A stretch of DNA of 28,959 bases from UBA6902 sp964393845 (lineage in GTDB: Bacteria > Nitrospirota > Thermodesulfovibrionia > UBA6902). The notes beneath the pieces are model-generated. The model ran no database searches. It was not told where the DNA came from and was given only the letters and a program-made list of their open reading frames with translations. This document shows, piece after piece, positions 1-7,769 of this stretch. Location of the stretch: assembly GCA_964393845.1 (NCBI GenBank), contig CAYMUX010000031.1, positions 1 to 28,959 on the forward strand. Reading direction: 5' to 3'. A program made the position numbers and the translations under genes. The first letter of the stretch is position 1. The number at the start of each line of letters is the position of its first letter.

Positions 1-1
1 T

Positions 2-115
2 GATTCTGATCCCTATTATGAAAAGGCCCTGCAAATGCAGCGCCAGGGCGACTGGGCCGGTTATGGGGAGCAAATCAGAGAACTCGGTCAGATATTGAAT
101 AAAATGGCGAAGTAA
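2..115 (+). CDS. UPF0182 family membrane protein, C-terminal end (partial)
   Basis: The reading frame is open from the window edge and ends at TAA 113-115, giving 37 residues. The tail has the pattern A-L-x(4)-Q-G-D-W-A-G-Y-G-x(4)-L-G-x-I-L, which I recognise as the usual C-terminus of the large UPF0182 membrane proteins. These have several N-terminal transmembrane segments and a large soluble part, and their biochemical role is unknown. Only the last few percent of the protein lies here, so nothing can be said about its start or regulation. It converges on cysK, which ends 31 bases away, and I see no clear terminator between them. Confidence 0.7.
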   Translation, partial: DSDPYYEKALQMQRQGDWAGYGEQIRELGQILNKMAK

Positions 116-145
116 AAAAGCTGACCGCTGAGTGCTGATCGCTTC

Positions 146-1066
146 TTACGGATTGAACAGCCCTGTGCTTAAATACCTGTCCCCGCGGTCAGGAAAAACA
201 ACGACCACTTTTTTACCGGCTCCTAATTTAGCTGCGACTTTCAGAGCCGCCCATGCTGCAGCTCCGGAAGATATTCCGGCAAGGATTCCCTCCTCCCGCG
301 CTAATCTCCGGGACATAGACGCCGCGTCTTCATCGGTAACGGTTATGACCTCATTATATATCCCGGTATTTAATACCCCGGGGTAAAAACCGGCGCCTAT
401 CCCTGCAATTTTATGCGGGCCCGGATTGCCGCCGGATAATACAGGTGAAGCGGCAGGCTCAACGGCCGCTATCCATATGTCAGGATATTTCGCTTTTAAC
501 ACTTCTCCAACCCCGGTAATTGTTCCCCCGGTGCCGACCCCTGCGACAAAGCCGTCAATATTAGTTTCAAAGGCATCAATGATTTCAACAGCGGTCGTCT
601 TTCTGTGAACGTCGGGGTTTGCGGGATTTTCAAACTGCATAGGCATAAAATAGCCCGGATTATTTTTAAATATCAGCTCCGCCTCTTCAACAGAGCCCAT
701 CATTCCCTTCGAGCCGGGCGTTAAAACCACTTCAGCACCAAAGGCCTGGAACATCTGCCTTCTTTCAACTGACATGGTTTCCGGCATAGTGAGGATTAAT
801 CTATATCCTTTTATCGCGGCAATCAAGGCAAGTCCGATGCCTGTATTTCCACTTGTGGGCTCTATAATTGTGCCACCTGGCTTAAGCTTCCCCTCCAGCT
901 CGGCAGTCTCTATCATTGAAAGGGCAATCCTGTCTTTAACAGAACCTCCGGGATTGCAGCCCTCCAGCTTTGCCCAGATTTGAGCATCTATAGAGCCGGG
1001 GATTTTATTAAGCTTCACAAGCGGTGTATTTCCGATGAGCTTTATTATATTGTCATTAAGTTTCAC
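146..1066 (-). CDS. cysK: Cysteine synthase A (O-acetylserine sulfhydrylase)
   Basis: This 306-residue protein is the usual length for CysK and makes L-cysteine from O-acetylserine and sulfide in the cytoplasm, using pyridoxal phosphate (PLP). Visible motifs are the N-terminal IGNTPLV, the PLP lysine in N-P-G-G-S-V-K-D-R (K44), the asparagine loop T-S-G-N-T-G (71-76) that binds substrate carboxylate, the glycine-rich phosphate-binding loop G-V-G-T-G-G-T (176-182), and S-S-G (266-268) near the PLP ring nitrogen. The start is GTG (1064-1066), chosen because AGGAG (1073-1077, minus strand) sits six bases upstream and the first residues align with the family start. A TATAAT-like -10 lies at 1094-1099. 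It appears to be a single-gene transcription unit. Confidence 0.95.
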   Translation of the reverse strand: MKLNDNIIKLIGNTPLVKLNKIPGSIDAQIWAKLEGCNPGGSVKDRIALSMIETAELEGKLKPGGTIIEPTSGNTGIGLALIAAIKGYRLILTMPETMSVERRQMFQAFGAEVVLTPGSKGMMGSVEEAELIFKNNPGYFMPMQFENPANPDVHRKTTAVEIIDAFETNIDGFVAGVGTGGTITGVGEVLKAKYPDIWIAAVEPAASPVLSGGNPGPHKIAGIGAGFYPGVLNTGIYNEVITVTDEDAASMSRRLAREEGILAGISSGAAAWAALKVAAKLGAGKKVVVVFPDRGDRYLSTGLFNP

Positions 1067-1093
1067 AAGGCACTCCTGATAAAGTTATGGAGA

Positions 1094-1099
1094 ATTATA
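1094..1099 (-). promoter_or_regulatory. Candidate -10 box for cysK
   Basis: The minus strand reads TATAAT here, about 28 bases before the cysK GTG start, leaving room for a short leader that holds the AGGAG ribosome site. No convincing -35 hexamer is seen at 16-18 bp spacing, so the promoter call rests on the -10 alone. Confidence 0.35.
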
Positions 1100-1203
1100 A
1101 CATATAAATAATTTCTCCTCTTGAATCTCTAATTTCGGATTGTCTTCCCCTTGATCAGAGTGTGCGGGACCGGGTTTGTCCGCTCCGCTGGGCAAACAAA
1201 AAA

Positions 1204-1230
1204 GGAGTTAACCGACACTGGTTAACTCCT
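1204..1230 (-). terminator. Intrinsic terminator (minus strand)
   Basis: GGAGTTAACC (1204-1213) and GGTTAACTCC (1220-1229) form a perfect 10-bp stem with a 6-base loop. On the minus strand the stem is followed directly by a run of T (complement of the A tract 1198-1203), the layout of a Rho-independent terminator. It would end transcripts coming from the tRNA-Ala / small-ORF side, before they reach cysK. A second weaker hairpin (1174-1197) follows. Confidence 0.75.
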
Positions 1231-1343
1231 CAATTCTAACTGCAGATAAATCAGAAATGGTAAAGATGCCTTATTGCAACCTATATAGAACCTTTTCAAT
1301 TAGCGAAGGCATATACCTATTTATTTACATTGTATCGGGATAA

Positions 1344-1439
1344 TTAATCAACTATTAAAACTAATGTAACAAGTGCAATAGAAACCAACAAACATGATTC
1401 GATAATTGATACAGATATTCTTGAAATAACTTTTTTCAC
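1344..1439 (-). CDS. Possible 31-residue single-pass membrane protein
   Basis: A GTG start (1437-1439) is preceded seven bases upstream by a good ribosome site (GAAGGAG, minus strand). The frame encodes M-K-K-V-I-S-R followed by about 22 mostly hydrophobic residues and ends with V-D and TAA (1344-1346). A basic N-terminus followed by one hydrophobic helix is typical of tiny inner-membrane proteins, including some type I toxins and small subunits. The terminator at 1204-1230 lies downstream on the same strand, as expected for a real transcript. I do not recognise the sequence, and an ORF this short can occur by chance. Confidence 0.35.
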   Translation of the reverse strand: MKKVISRISVSIIESCLLVSIALVTLVLIVD

Positions 1440-1737
1440 TTTTAATCTCCTTCTCATTTTCTGAATTTTTCTTATATATATCAAGAAATATGCCAAAAAA
1501 AAGAGAAAATTCGCCTAATTAATTATTCTTATTAATCAAATAGTTGAGGTGAAGCGATAAGCTTAGAATAGTTTTTAGGAAGATATGCAGTGTGTCACTA
1601 TGCCCAAAAAATGTGTCATAGCGCATATCATGGCACAATCCTGCATTATTTTAAATGCATTTTTTGGATTAATATTGAGTTTGATTGAGTGATGGTATTC
1701 AGTGGAATTTAATGACATACAGGTACTTTAAGAAAAA

Positions 1738-1780
1738 TGGTGGAACTGATCCCGACTGAAGTCGGGACGACCTCTTGAAT
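1738..1780 (-). pseudogene. Broken partial copy of the tRNA-Ala 3' half
   Basis: On the minus strand this reads the 3' anticodon-stem arm (ATTCAAGAGGTCGTC), then an altered T-arm, then GTTCCACCA. The outer parts match the 3' half of the intact tRNA-Ala 80 bases away nearly base for base. The normal T-arm is replaced by a perfect CCCGAC-TTCA-GTCGGG hairpin, and there is no 5' half. Such 3' tRNA copies commonly mark past integration of a mobile element at the tRNA gene, though local duplication would look the same. Confidence 0.6.
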
Positions 1781-1817
1781 AAGTCTTATATACGCTTGAA
1801 AAGATACTGAAAAGAAA

Positions 1818-1893
<76 letters not shown>

Positions 1894-2008
1894 TTTTAGA
1901 CTTCAATGCTATATAAAATAACACATTACCTTATCTGATTTCTATTCTAAGGTGGATTCAATTAATTGCGATTGCATTATTATGTTAAAGAAGTGTATTT
2001 TCTATGCT

Positions 2009-3136
2009 ATGTCTTCTGAGTTCAGAATCATAAAAACAGACAACAACGCACGTCTCGGTCAAATCATAACCCAACGCGGAATAATAAATACTCCTGCCTT
2101 TATGCCGGTTGGCACCAATGCTACTGTCAAGGCCATGAGCCCCGACGAGATGAAAGAGCTCGGTGCCGAGATACTTCTGTCCAATACTTATCACCTCTAT
2201 CTCAGGCCCGGCCACGAAATAATAAAGGAAGTAGGGGGCCTGCATAAATTCATGAAATGGAGCGGCCCCATTCTGACTGACAGCGGGGGATTCCAGGTAT
2301 TCAGCCTTTCACCGTTGAGGAAAATCAAAGATGACGGAGTAGAGTTTAGATCTCATATTGACGGTTCATTGCATTTCCTGACCCCGGAACTGGTAATGGA
2401 GATACAGGCTGCGCTTGGTTCTGATATTGCTATGGTGTTTGACGAATGCACTCCGTATCCTGCAACAAGGGAGTACGCGCTGAATTCTCTTAAATTGACT
2501 ACGGCATGGGCGAAAAGGTGTAAAAAGCGCGTAGGGGCGTTGCATGCAACGCCCCTACATTTGTTCGGAATCGTCCAGGGCGGCACATACAAAGACTTAA
2601 GAAAGCAGAGCGCAGAGGAATTAATTGAACTGGACTTCGACGGATATGCCCTTGGCGGATTGAGCGTTGGCGAGCCGAAAGAACTAATGTATGAAATGAT
2701 CAACTATTCAACTCCTCTCTTGCCCGGGGATAAGCCCCATTATCTTATGGGCATAGGAGACCTGCTGGATGTTCTGGAAGCGGTATCAGCAGGTATAGAT
2801 ATGTTCGACTGCGTGATGCCGACAAGGAACGCGCGCAACGGAACTTTGTTTACCAGCCAGGGGAGGATCAGCATTAAACGGGAAGAATTCAAAAAAGATC
2901 CGGGACCACTTGACCCGAATTGCGGATGCTGCACCTGCAAAAACTATTCACGAGCATATTTACGCCATTTGTTCATGAGCAGGGAGATCCTCTCAATGAG
3001 ATTAAATTCTCTCCATAATCTCCATTTTTATCTGGACTTTTTCAGGAAGATGCGCGATGCCATCGGTAACGGCAGATTTAAGCAATTCCGGGAAGAACAG
3101 ACCCCGATCCTGAAGAATAATTTTCACGGAGGGTGA
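2009..3136 (+). CDS. tgt: Queuine/preQ1 tRNA-ribosyltransferase (tRNA-guanine transglycosylase)
   Basis: Tgt exchanges the wobble guanine (position 34) of GUN-anticodon tRNAs for preQ1 in queuosine synthesis. The start at ATG 2009 gives 375 residues, the usual length. A longer in-frame start (GTG 1952) would add 19 unconserved residues. Visible features are D91 in D-S-G-G-F-Q-V-F, the nucleophile D267 in F-D-C-V-M-P-T-R-N-A-R-N-G, and the zinc site C305-x-C307-x2-C310 with H336 26 residues on. Residues 175-184 (V-G-A-L-H-A-T-P-L-H), just before L-F-G-I-V-Q-G-G, are encoded by a GTAGGGGC palindrome (2531-2558) and replace the variable loop found there in other Tgts. No Shine-Dalgarno precedes ATG 2009. 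An extended -10-like TGTATTTT 8 bases upstream may give a leaderless mRNA. Confidence 0.95.
   Translation: MSSEFRIIKTDNNARLGQIITQRGIINTPAFMPVGTNATVKAMSPDEMKELGAEILLSNTYHLYLRPGHEIIKEVGGLHKFMKWSGPILTDSGGFQVFSLSPLRKIKDDGVEFRSHIDGSLHFLTPELVMEIQAALGSDIAMVFDECTPYPATREYALNSLKLTTAWAKRCKKRVGALHATPLHLFGIVQGGTYKDLRKQSAEELIELDFDGYALGGLSVGEPKELMYEMINYSTPLLPGDKPHYLMGIGDLLDVLEAVSAGIDMFDCVMPTRNARNGTLFTSQGRISIKREEFKKDPGPLDPNCGCCTCKNYSRAYLRHLFMSREILSMRLNSLHNLHFYLDFFRKMRDAIGNGRFKQFREEQTPILKNNFHGG
2531..2558. repeat. Palindromic GTAGGGGC...GCCCCTAC element inside tgt
   Basis: This is a perfect 28-bp palindrome starting GTAGGGGCG, with a TGCATGCA centre, ending CGCCCCTAC. With the next two bases it adds 10 codons in frame at residues 175-184. 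It belongs to the same family as the elements at 3139, 6121, 6487, 7081, 7860 and 11001. Confidence 0.9.
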
Positions 3137-3138
3137 TA

Positions 3139-3166
3139 GTAGGGGCGAACGGCCGTTCACCCCTAC
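3139..3166. repeat. Palindromic GTAGGGGC-type element downstream of tgt
   Basis: This 28-bp near-perfect palindrome (one mismatched pair) begins two bases after the tgt stop codon and has a CGAACGGCCGTTC core. It is the only intergenic copy in the window. It could fold as a hairpin at the end of the tgt mRNA, but no T run follows, so I do not call it a terminator. Confidence 0.9.
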
Positions 3167-3187
3167 GTCGGAAATCAATTTTAATCC

Positions 3188-3196
3188 TGCTATAAT
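3188..3196 (+). promoter_or_regulatory. Extended -10 (TGCTATAAT) placed for a leaderless transcript
   Basis: A perfect TGnTATAAT ends seven bases before the ATG at 3203, so transcription would be expected to begin at or next to the start codon. No Shine-Dalgarno is present between them and no good -35 is visible, which extended -10 promoters can do without. Confidence 0.5.
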
Positions 3197-3202
3197 TATC
3201 CC

Positions 3203-4096
3203 ATGAACATCCTCATCACAGGCGGCACAGGATTTATCGGCACACCCTTAACACGTGAGCTCAGAAGCGCCGGACACAGAGTTGTTGTAACAACAAGACG
3301 GCAGACGGATTCAAAAGATAAGATCACGTGGAACCCGCCAGAATTAATTCCAGCAGACACAATATCGAAATTTGACGCGGTCATCAATCTTGCAGGTGAG
3401 CCGATCGCGCCTCAGAGGTGGTCAAAAGAGAGAAAAAAACGCATCTTGTCGAGCCGCATTGACACAACAAGGGCGCTTGTGGAGTCGATAAAGAATGTAA
3501 ATGCAAGGCCGAAGGTACTTGTCAGCGCATCCGCAATCGGCTATTACGGTCCCCACGGGGACGAATATGTGACGGAGGATTCCCTGCCAGCTGATGATTT
3601 CCTTGCCAGTGTCTGTAAACAATGGGAGGCTGAGGCATATAAGGCGCTCGACCTGGGAATGAGGGTGGTTACTGTAAGGATCGGCGGGGTGCTTGAAGCT
3701 GACGGTGGGGCACTGCCGCAAATGGCTCTTCCCTTCAAATTCTTTTTAGGAGGCCCGATAGGCAGCGGAAGGCAGTGGTTTTCCTGGATCCACAGGGATG
3801 ACATAATCGGAATTATCAAATTCGCGCTCGAAAATGAATCCATATCAGGCCCTTTGAATTTAACGGCGCCGAACCCGGTCACTAATAAGGAATTCAGCAG
3901 TGCCCTCGGGAAGGTCCTTCATCGTCCGTCATTTGTTCCAGTGCCGGGTTTTGTCCTTCAATTAACACTTGGAGAGCTTGGGGCTGTGCTTTTGACAGGG
4001 CAGCGAGTATTGCCTGAGAAGGTTTTAAAGGCCGGGTATAAATTTAAATATGATAAAGTTGAAAACGCGCTTGAAGCGATATTCAAAAAAAGATAA
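3203..4096 (+). CDS. TIGR01777-type NAD(P)-dependent epimerase (YfcH/SulA-like)
   Basis: At 297 residues this is the normal length for the TIGR01777 short-chain dehydrogenase-like proteins. The N-terminus I-T-G-G-T-G-F-I-G (5-13) is the Rossmann dinucleotide loop. A-V-I-N-L-A-G-E-P-I and the S-A-S-A-I-G-Y-Y-G segment, followed later by W-F-S-W-I-H-R-D-D, are signature stretches of this subfamily. The C-terminal third corresponds to DUF1731 (Q-R-V-L-P-E-K-V-L-K-A-G-Y). The true substrate is unknown. Some members are annotated as cell-division inhibitor SulA-like, which is poorly supported. It has an extended -10 box ending seven bases upstream and no ribosome site, so its mRNA may be leaderless. 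It follows tgt after 66 bases but probably has its own promoter. Confidence 0.9.
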   Translation: MNILITGGTGFIGTPLTRELRSAGHRVVVTTRRQTDSKDKITWNPPELIPADTISKFDAVINLAGEPIAPQRWSKERKKRILSSRIDTTRALVESIKNVNARPKVLVSASAIGYYGPHGDEYVTEDSLPADDFLASVCKQWEAEAYKALDLGMRVVTVRIGGVLEADGGALPQMALPFKFFLGGPIGSGRQWFSWIHRDDIIGIIKFALENESISGPLNLTAPNPVTNKEFSSALGKVLHRPSFVPVPGFVLQLTLGELGAVLLTGQRVLPEKVLKAGYKFKYDKVENALEAIFKKR

Positions 4097-4198
4097 ATAA
4101 TTTCATCCTTTTCTTCTTGCCAACCATCCTGTGAAAGTGGTTAAATAGTTTCAAAATGGCACATGGCAATTCACAAATAATTCATGAGAATATCCGTG

Positions 4199-4204
4199 TA
4201 TAGA
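4199..4204 (+). promoter_or_regulatory. Possible -10 box (TATAGA) next to the helicase start
   Basis: TATAGA ends six bases before ATG 4210 and no Shine-Dalgarno is present, the same layout as at 3188-3203 and 13069-13081. Alternatively, TTGCCA (4119-4124) with TTAAAT (about 4143) at 18-bp spacing could serve as an upstream promoter. Confidence 0.25.
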
Positions 4205-4209
4205 AAATT

Positions 4210-7200
4210 ATGCCGCGTATCTTCGACAATATAGAAAAATCTTTACTTCCGGCCTTACAGGAAACCCTTCATGTTTCTAATCGTGCCGACTTCTGTGTCG
4301 GATATTTTAATCTTCGAGGGTGGAAACAGCTTGACTCATATATTGAAAGCTGGTCTGGCGGTAAGGGGAATTGTTGCCGGCTTCTTGTCGGCATGCAGAG
4401 ACTCCCACAGGAAGAGCTCATATCAGCTTTAAGTCTTGTCAAATCCGATAAAGGAATTGATCAGCAAACAGCGCTTCGCATAAAAAAGAAATTAGCGGAA
4501 GAATTCCGCAATCAATTAACACTTGGCATCCCTACTAATGAAGATGAGGCCGGGCTGCGCAGACTTGCCGCACAAATTAAAGCTAAGAAGGTCATTGTTA
4601 AATTATTTCTCAGACATCAGTTACATGCAAAACTTTATCTGCTTTTTCGGCCTGATCCCATCAATCCAACAATTGGATACCTTGGCAGCAGTAACCTTAC
4701 ATTTGCCGGGCTTTCACATCAGGGAGAGTTGAATATTGATGTCCTTGACCATGATGCCTGCCAAAAACTTGCATTATGGTTTGAAGACCGGTGGAATGAT
4801 AAATGGTGTCTTGATATTTCAGAAGAATTAGTGAGCATCATTGAAGAGAGCTGGGCACGCGAAGATTTAATCCCGCCATATCATATCTATGTAAAGATAG
4901 CATATCATCTTGCAGAAGAAGCGCGCGGGGGGCTCCTGCAATTCCGGATACCGCGCGATTTCGGACAAAGACTCTTTGAATTCCAGGCAGCGGCAGTAAA
5001 AATCGCAGCCCACCATCTAAATAAAAGAGGCGGAGTTTTAATCGGGGATGTCGTAGGACTGGGTAAGACTCTTATGGCAACTGCTGTTGCAAGGATTTTT
5101 GAAGACGACTTTGGATTGGAGACATTGATAATATGCCCGAAGAACCTTGTTAAGATGTGGGAGGATTATGTTTACAACTATCGTATGAGGGCAAAGGTTC
5201 TTTCAACTACCCGTGCTATTAATGAGTTACCGGATTTGCGAAGATACCGGTTAGTTCTCATAGATGAAAGTCATAATCTGAGAAACCGTGAAGGCAAACG
5301 TTATCATGCAATTTATGAATACATTCAGAAAAATGATAGTAAGTGTATCTTGCTGTCGGCAACGCCTTATAACAAAACATATCGTGATCTTTCCAACCAG
5401 CTCCGTCTTTTTGTCCCTGAGGATAAAGATTTGGGCATCCGGCCTGAAAGATTGCTTCGTGAATTAGGTGAAACTGAATTCATACGCAGACATCAATGCC
5501 CGGTCCGCTCACTCGCTGCATTTGAAAAAAGCGATTACGCCGATGACTGGCGCGACCTCATGCGGCTTTACATGGTCAGACGTACGCGAAGTTTTATTCA
5601 GGACAATTACGCAATACCAGATACTGCAACAGGCCGTAAATATTTAACTTTTGAAGACGGAAGCCGCTCTTATTTCCCCATTCGCCGGCCTAAAACAATT
5701 AAATTTAAAATTGATGACAAAAATCCGGACGATCAATATGCACGACTTTATGCATCAGATATAGTAGATACGGTCAACGGGCTTAATCTGCCCAGGTATG
5801 GTCTGGGTAATTATATTGTAGAAACTCCTCATGAGCCGCCAACTCAAAATGAAGCCAAAATTCTTCAGGACCTTTCACGCGCCGGAAAACGGCTCATGGG
5901 CTTCTGCCGTACAAATATCTTTAAACGTCTTGAAAGCGGCGGGAAGGCATTCATGCAATCTCTTGAAAGACATATATTGCGAAATTATATATTTCTTCAT
6001 GCTATCGAAAATGGGAAGCCCATTCCTGTCGGTACGCAGGACTCTGAAATGCTTGATTCCCGTATTTACGATGAAGATGCTGATGATATAAGCGTAATCC
6101 CGGATATATTTGATGATGAGGTAGGGGCAGGTTTTAAACCTGCCCAGGATACAGGGCAGCCACAAGGGTTGCCCCTACAGTCAGAAGATGAATTTAAAAA
6201 ACGGGCTGCGGAAGTCTATAAGGACTATGAAACACAATATAAAAAGCGATTCAGATGGTTGAGGTCGAGTCTTTTTCTAAAAGACCTGGCTGCTGATCTT
6301 AATAAGGACGTTAAATCACTGTTGAGAATATTCCATAAATGCGGAAACTGGGAGCCGGAAAAGGATACAAAATTGGATGCCCTTTATAATCTCGTTGCAA
6401 AGAAACATCCAACAGACAAAATAATTGTTTTCAGCCAGTTTGCAGACACTGTTCGCTACCTTGAAGCTGAACTGAAGAAAAGACTTGTAGGGGTGGACTG
6501 CTGTTCACCCTCTCAAATCGCAGGAGTGACTGGTGATTCAGATGATCCTACAGAAATAGCGTGGCGGTTCAGCCCGGAAAGCAATGAAAAAAGAGATAAG
6601 ATAAAACCTGAAGATGAATTGCGTGTTCTCATTGCAACAGATGTCCTTAGCGAAGGCCAGAACCTTCAGGACTGCTCCATAATTGTAAATTTTGATCTGC
6701 CCTGGGCCATTATCAGATTAATTCAAAGGGCTGGACGTGTAGACCGCATAGGACAGAAGGCAGAAAATATTATCTGTTACTCCTTCCTTCCTGCGGACGG
6801 GGTAGAACGCATTATAAGGCTGCGCGCAAGAGTACGTATACGCCTGCAGGAGAACGCAGAGGTTATAGGAACCGATGAGGCATTTTTTGAAGATGATCGT
6901 AATGACCAAATCATACTTGACCTTTATAATGAGAATTCAGGAATCCTTGACGGTGATATTGATGGGGAGGTAGACCTTTCATCCTATGCATACCAGATAT
7001 GGAAAAATGCTATAACAGCAACTCCTGAATTACAAAAGATCATCCCTGCTTTGCCTCAGGTTGTTTATTCAACAAAATCTGTAGGGGCAATTCATGAATT
7101 GCCCCTACAACATAAACATCCCGAAGGCGTGCTCATTTACTTAAAGACAGCAGAAGGCAATGATGCATTAGCCTGGATTAATAAAGAAGGTAGGAGTGTT

Positions 7201-7665
7201 ACTGAGTCTCAATATGAGATTTTAAAGACTGCGGAATGTTTGCCTGAAACTCCTGCAATTGCCCGTGCAGAAAACCATCATGAACTTGTGCAAAAAGGGG
7301 TTGAGTTAATAATAGAAGAGGAAAAATCTGTCGGCGGACAATTAGGAAGGCCGTCAGGGGCAAGATTCCGAACATATGAAAGACTTAAGCGTTATGTCGA
7401 AGAAGTCAAAGGCACCTTGTTCGAACATCAAGTACCATTTCAGGAACTCCTGAAAGCTATTGATGAAATCTACCGGTATCCTCTCAGACAATCAGCAATT
7501 GATACACTCAACCGTCAGTTAAGAAGCGGTATTTCTGACGAGACTCTTGCGCAGATAGTCATTACTTTGCGTAACGAAGGACGACTCTGTGTAATCCATG
7601 AAGAGGAACAAATACAGGAGCCGAGGATCATCTGTTCAATGGGCTTGTTAAAGAAATCGCCTTGA
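4210..7665 (+). CDS. PLD-domain / SNF2-type helicase fusion, defence-related (DrmD-like)
   Basis: This 1151-residue protein combines two modules. Residues 1-220 look like a phospholipase D nuclease domain, with the active-site pattern H139-A-K141 and G-S160-S161-N162. Residues 250-870 form a superfamily 2 SNF2/HepA-like motor: Walker A G-D-V-V-G-L-G-K286-T, Walker B D352-E-S-H, motif III S-A-T-P-Y (383-387), then motifs V-VI A-T-D-V-L-S-E-G-Q-N-L and Q839-R-A-G-R-V-D-R-I-G-Q849. Three palindromic elements add residues 638-657, 760-769 and 958-967 without breaking the frame. The Eco57I-type methyltransferase gene follows 104 bases downstream on the same strand, so the pair probably acts as a restriction-like defence system, with the PLD domain as the likely nuclease. 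The arrangement recalls drmD-drmMI of class 1 DISARM, but there the PLD protein (DrmC) is separate. Other PLD-helicases outside DISARM are an alternative. Confidence 0.85.
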   Translation: MPRIFDNIEKSLLPALQETLHVSNRADFCVGYFNLRGWKQLDSYIESWSGGKGNCCRLLVGMQRLPQEELISALSLVKSDKGIDQQTALRIKKKLAEEFRNQLTLGIPTNEDEAGLRRLAAQIKAKKVIVKLFLRHQLHAKLYLLFRPDPINPTIGYLGSSNLTFAGLSHQGELNIDVLDHDACQKLALWFEDRWNDKWCLDISEELVSIIEESWAREDLIPPYHIYVKIAYHLAEEARGGLLQFRIPRDFGQRLFEFQAAAVKIAAHHLNKRGGVLIGDVVGLGKTLMATAVARIFEDDFGLETLIICPKNLVKMWEDYVYNYRMRAKVLSTTRAINELPDLRRYRLVLIDESHNLRNREGKRYHAIYEYIQKNDSKCILLSATPYNKTYRDLSNQLRLFVPEDKDLGIRPERLLRELGETEFIRRHQCPVRSLAAFEKSDYADDWRDLMRLYMVRRTRSFIQDNYAIPDTATGRKYLTFEDGSRSYFPIRRPKTIKFKIDDKNPDDQYARLYASDIVDTVNGLNLPRYGLGNYIVETPHEPPTQNEAKILQDLSRAGKRLMGFCRTNIFKRLESGGKAFMQSLERHILRNYIFLHAIENGKPIPVGTQDSEMLDSRIYDEDADDISVIPDIFDDEVGAGFKPAQDTGQPQGLPLQSEDEFKKRAAEVYKDYETQYKKRFRWLRSSLFLKDLAADLNKDVKSLLRIFHKCGNWEPEKDTKLDALYNLVAKKHPTDKIIVFSQFADTVRYLEAELKKRLVGVDCCSPSQIAGVTGDSDDPTEIAWRFSPESNEKRDKIKPEDELRVLIATDVLSEGQNLQDCSIIVNFDLPWAIIRLIQRAGRVDRIGQKAENIICYSFLPADGVERIIRLRARVRIRLQENAEVIGTDEAFFEDDRNDQIILDLYNENSGILDGDIDGEVDLSSYAYQIWKNAITATPELQKIIPALPQVVYSTKSVGAIHELPLQHKHPEGVLIYLKTAEGNDALAWINKEGRSVTESQYEILKTAECLPETPAIARAENHHELVQKGVELIIEEEKSVGGQLGRPSGARFRTYERLKRYVEEVKGTLFEHQVPFQELLKAIDEIYRYPLRQSAIDTLNRQLRSGISDETLAQIVITLRNEGRLCVIHEEEQIQEPRIICSMGLLKKSP
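6121..6178. repeat. Compound palindromic element (58 bp) inside the helicase gene
   Basis: It starts GTAGGGGCAGG and ends GGTTGCCCCTAC. It holds an AGGTTTTAAACCT palindrome and a second GGGCAGCC-ACAA-GGGTTGCCC hairpin, as if two family members were fused head to tail. With two further bases it adds exactly 20 codons (helicase residues 638-657) in frame. Confidence 0.85.
6487..6513. repeat. Decayed palindromic element inside the helicase gene
   Basis: It starts GTAGGGGTGGAC and continues CTGTTCACCCTCTC, matching the family outline (compare the CGAAC/GTTCACCCCTAC copy at 3139) with several substitutions in the right arm. It is in the same codon frame as the other copies (GTA is codon 760) and encodes V-G-V-D-C-C-S-P-S-Q. 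Confidence 0.65.
7081..7108. repeat. Palindromic GTAGGGGC...GCCCCTAC element inside the helicase gene
   Basis: This is a perfect 28-bp palindrome with an AATTCATGAATT centre. With the following AA it adds codons 958-967 of the helicase (V-G-A-I-H-E-L-P-L-Q), in frame. Confidence 0.9.
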
Positions 7666-7769
7666 ACGTTACATATAAAAACTATTGAATAAACCGATAT
7701 ACAAACAGCTTATTAAAAGATAAGGTGTTATTTTTTAATTAACATTGCCTAATTAAAGAAATTTTAATA

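Larger units (their letters stand above)
1067..1737. other. Long stretch without a recognised gene between cysK and the tRNA-Ala copy
   Basis: This 670-base stretch is AT-rich beyond about 1250. It holds the cysK promoter region, a short inverted repeat at 1174-1197 (GTTTGTCC / GGGCAAAC), the minus-strand terminator at 1204-1230 and one possible 31-codon ORF at 1344-1439. The part 1440-1737 holds two loose copies of TGTGTCA near 1590-1620 and nothing else I can assign. Confidence 0.6.

Noticed and set aside
1631..1646. Sigma-54-like promoter TGGCAC-N5-TGC on the plus strand
   Set aside because: The GG and GC pairs are one base closer than sigma-54 requires, and nothing on the plus strand downstream needs this promoter before the minus-strand tRNA.
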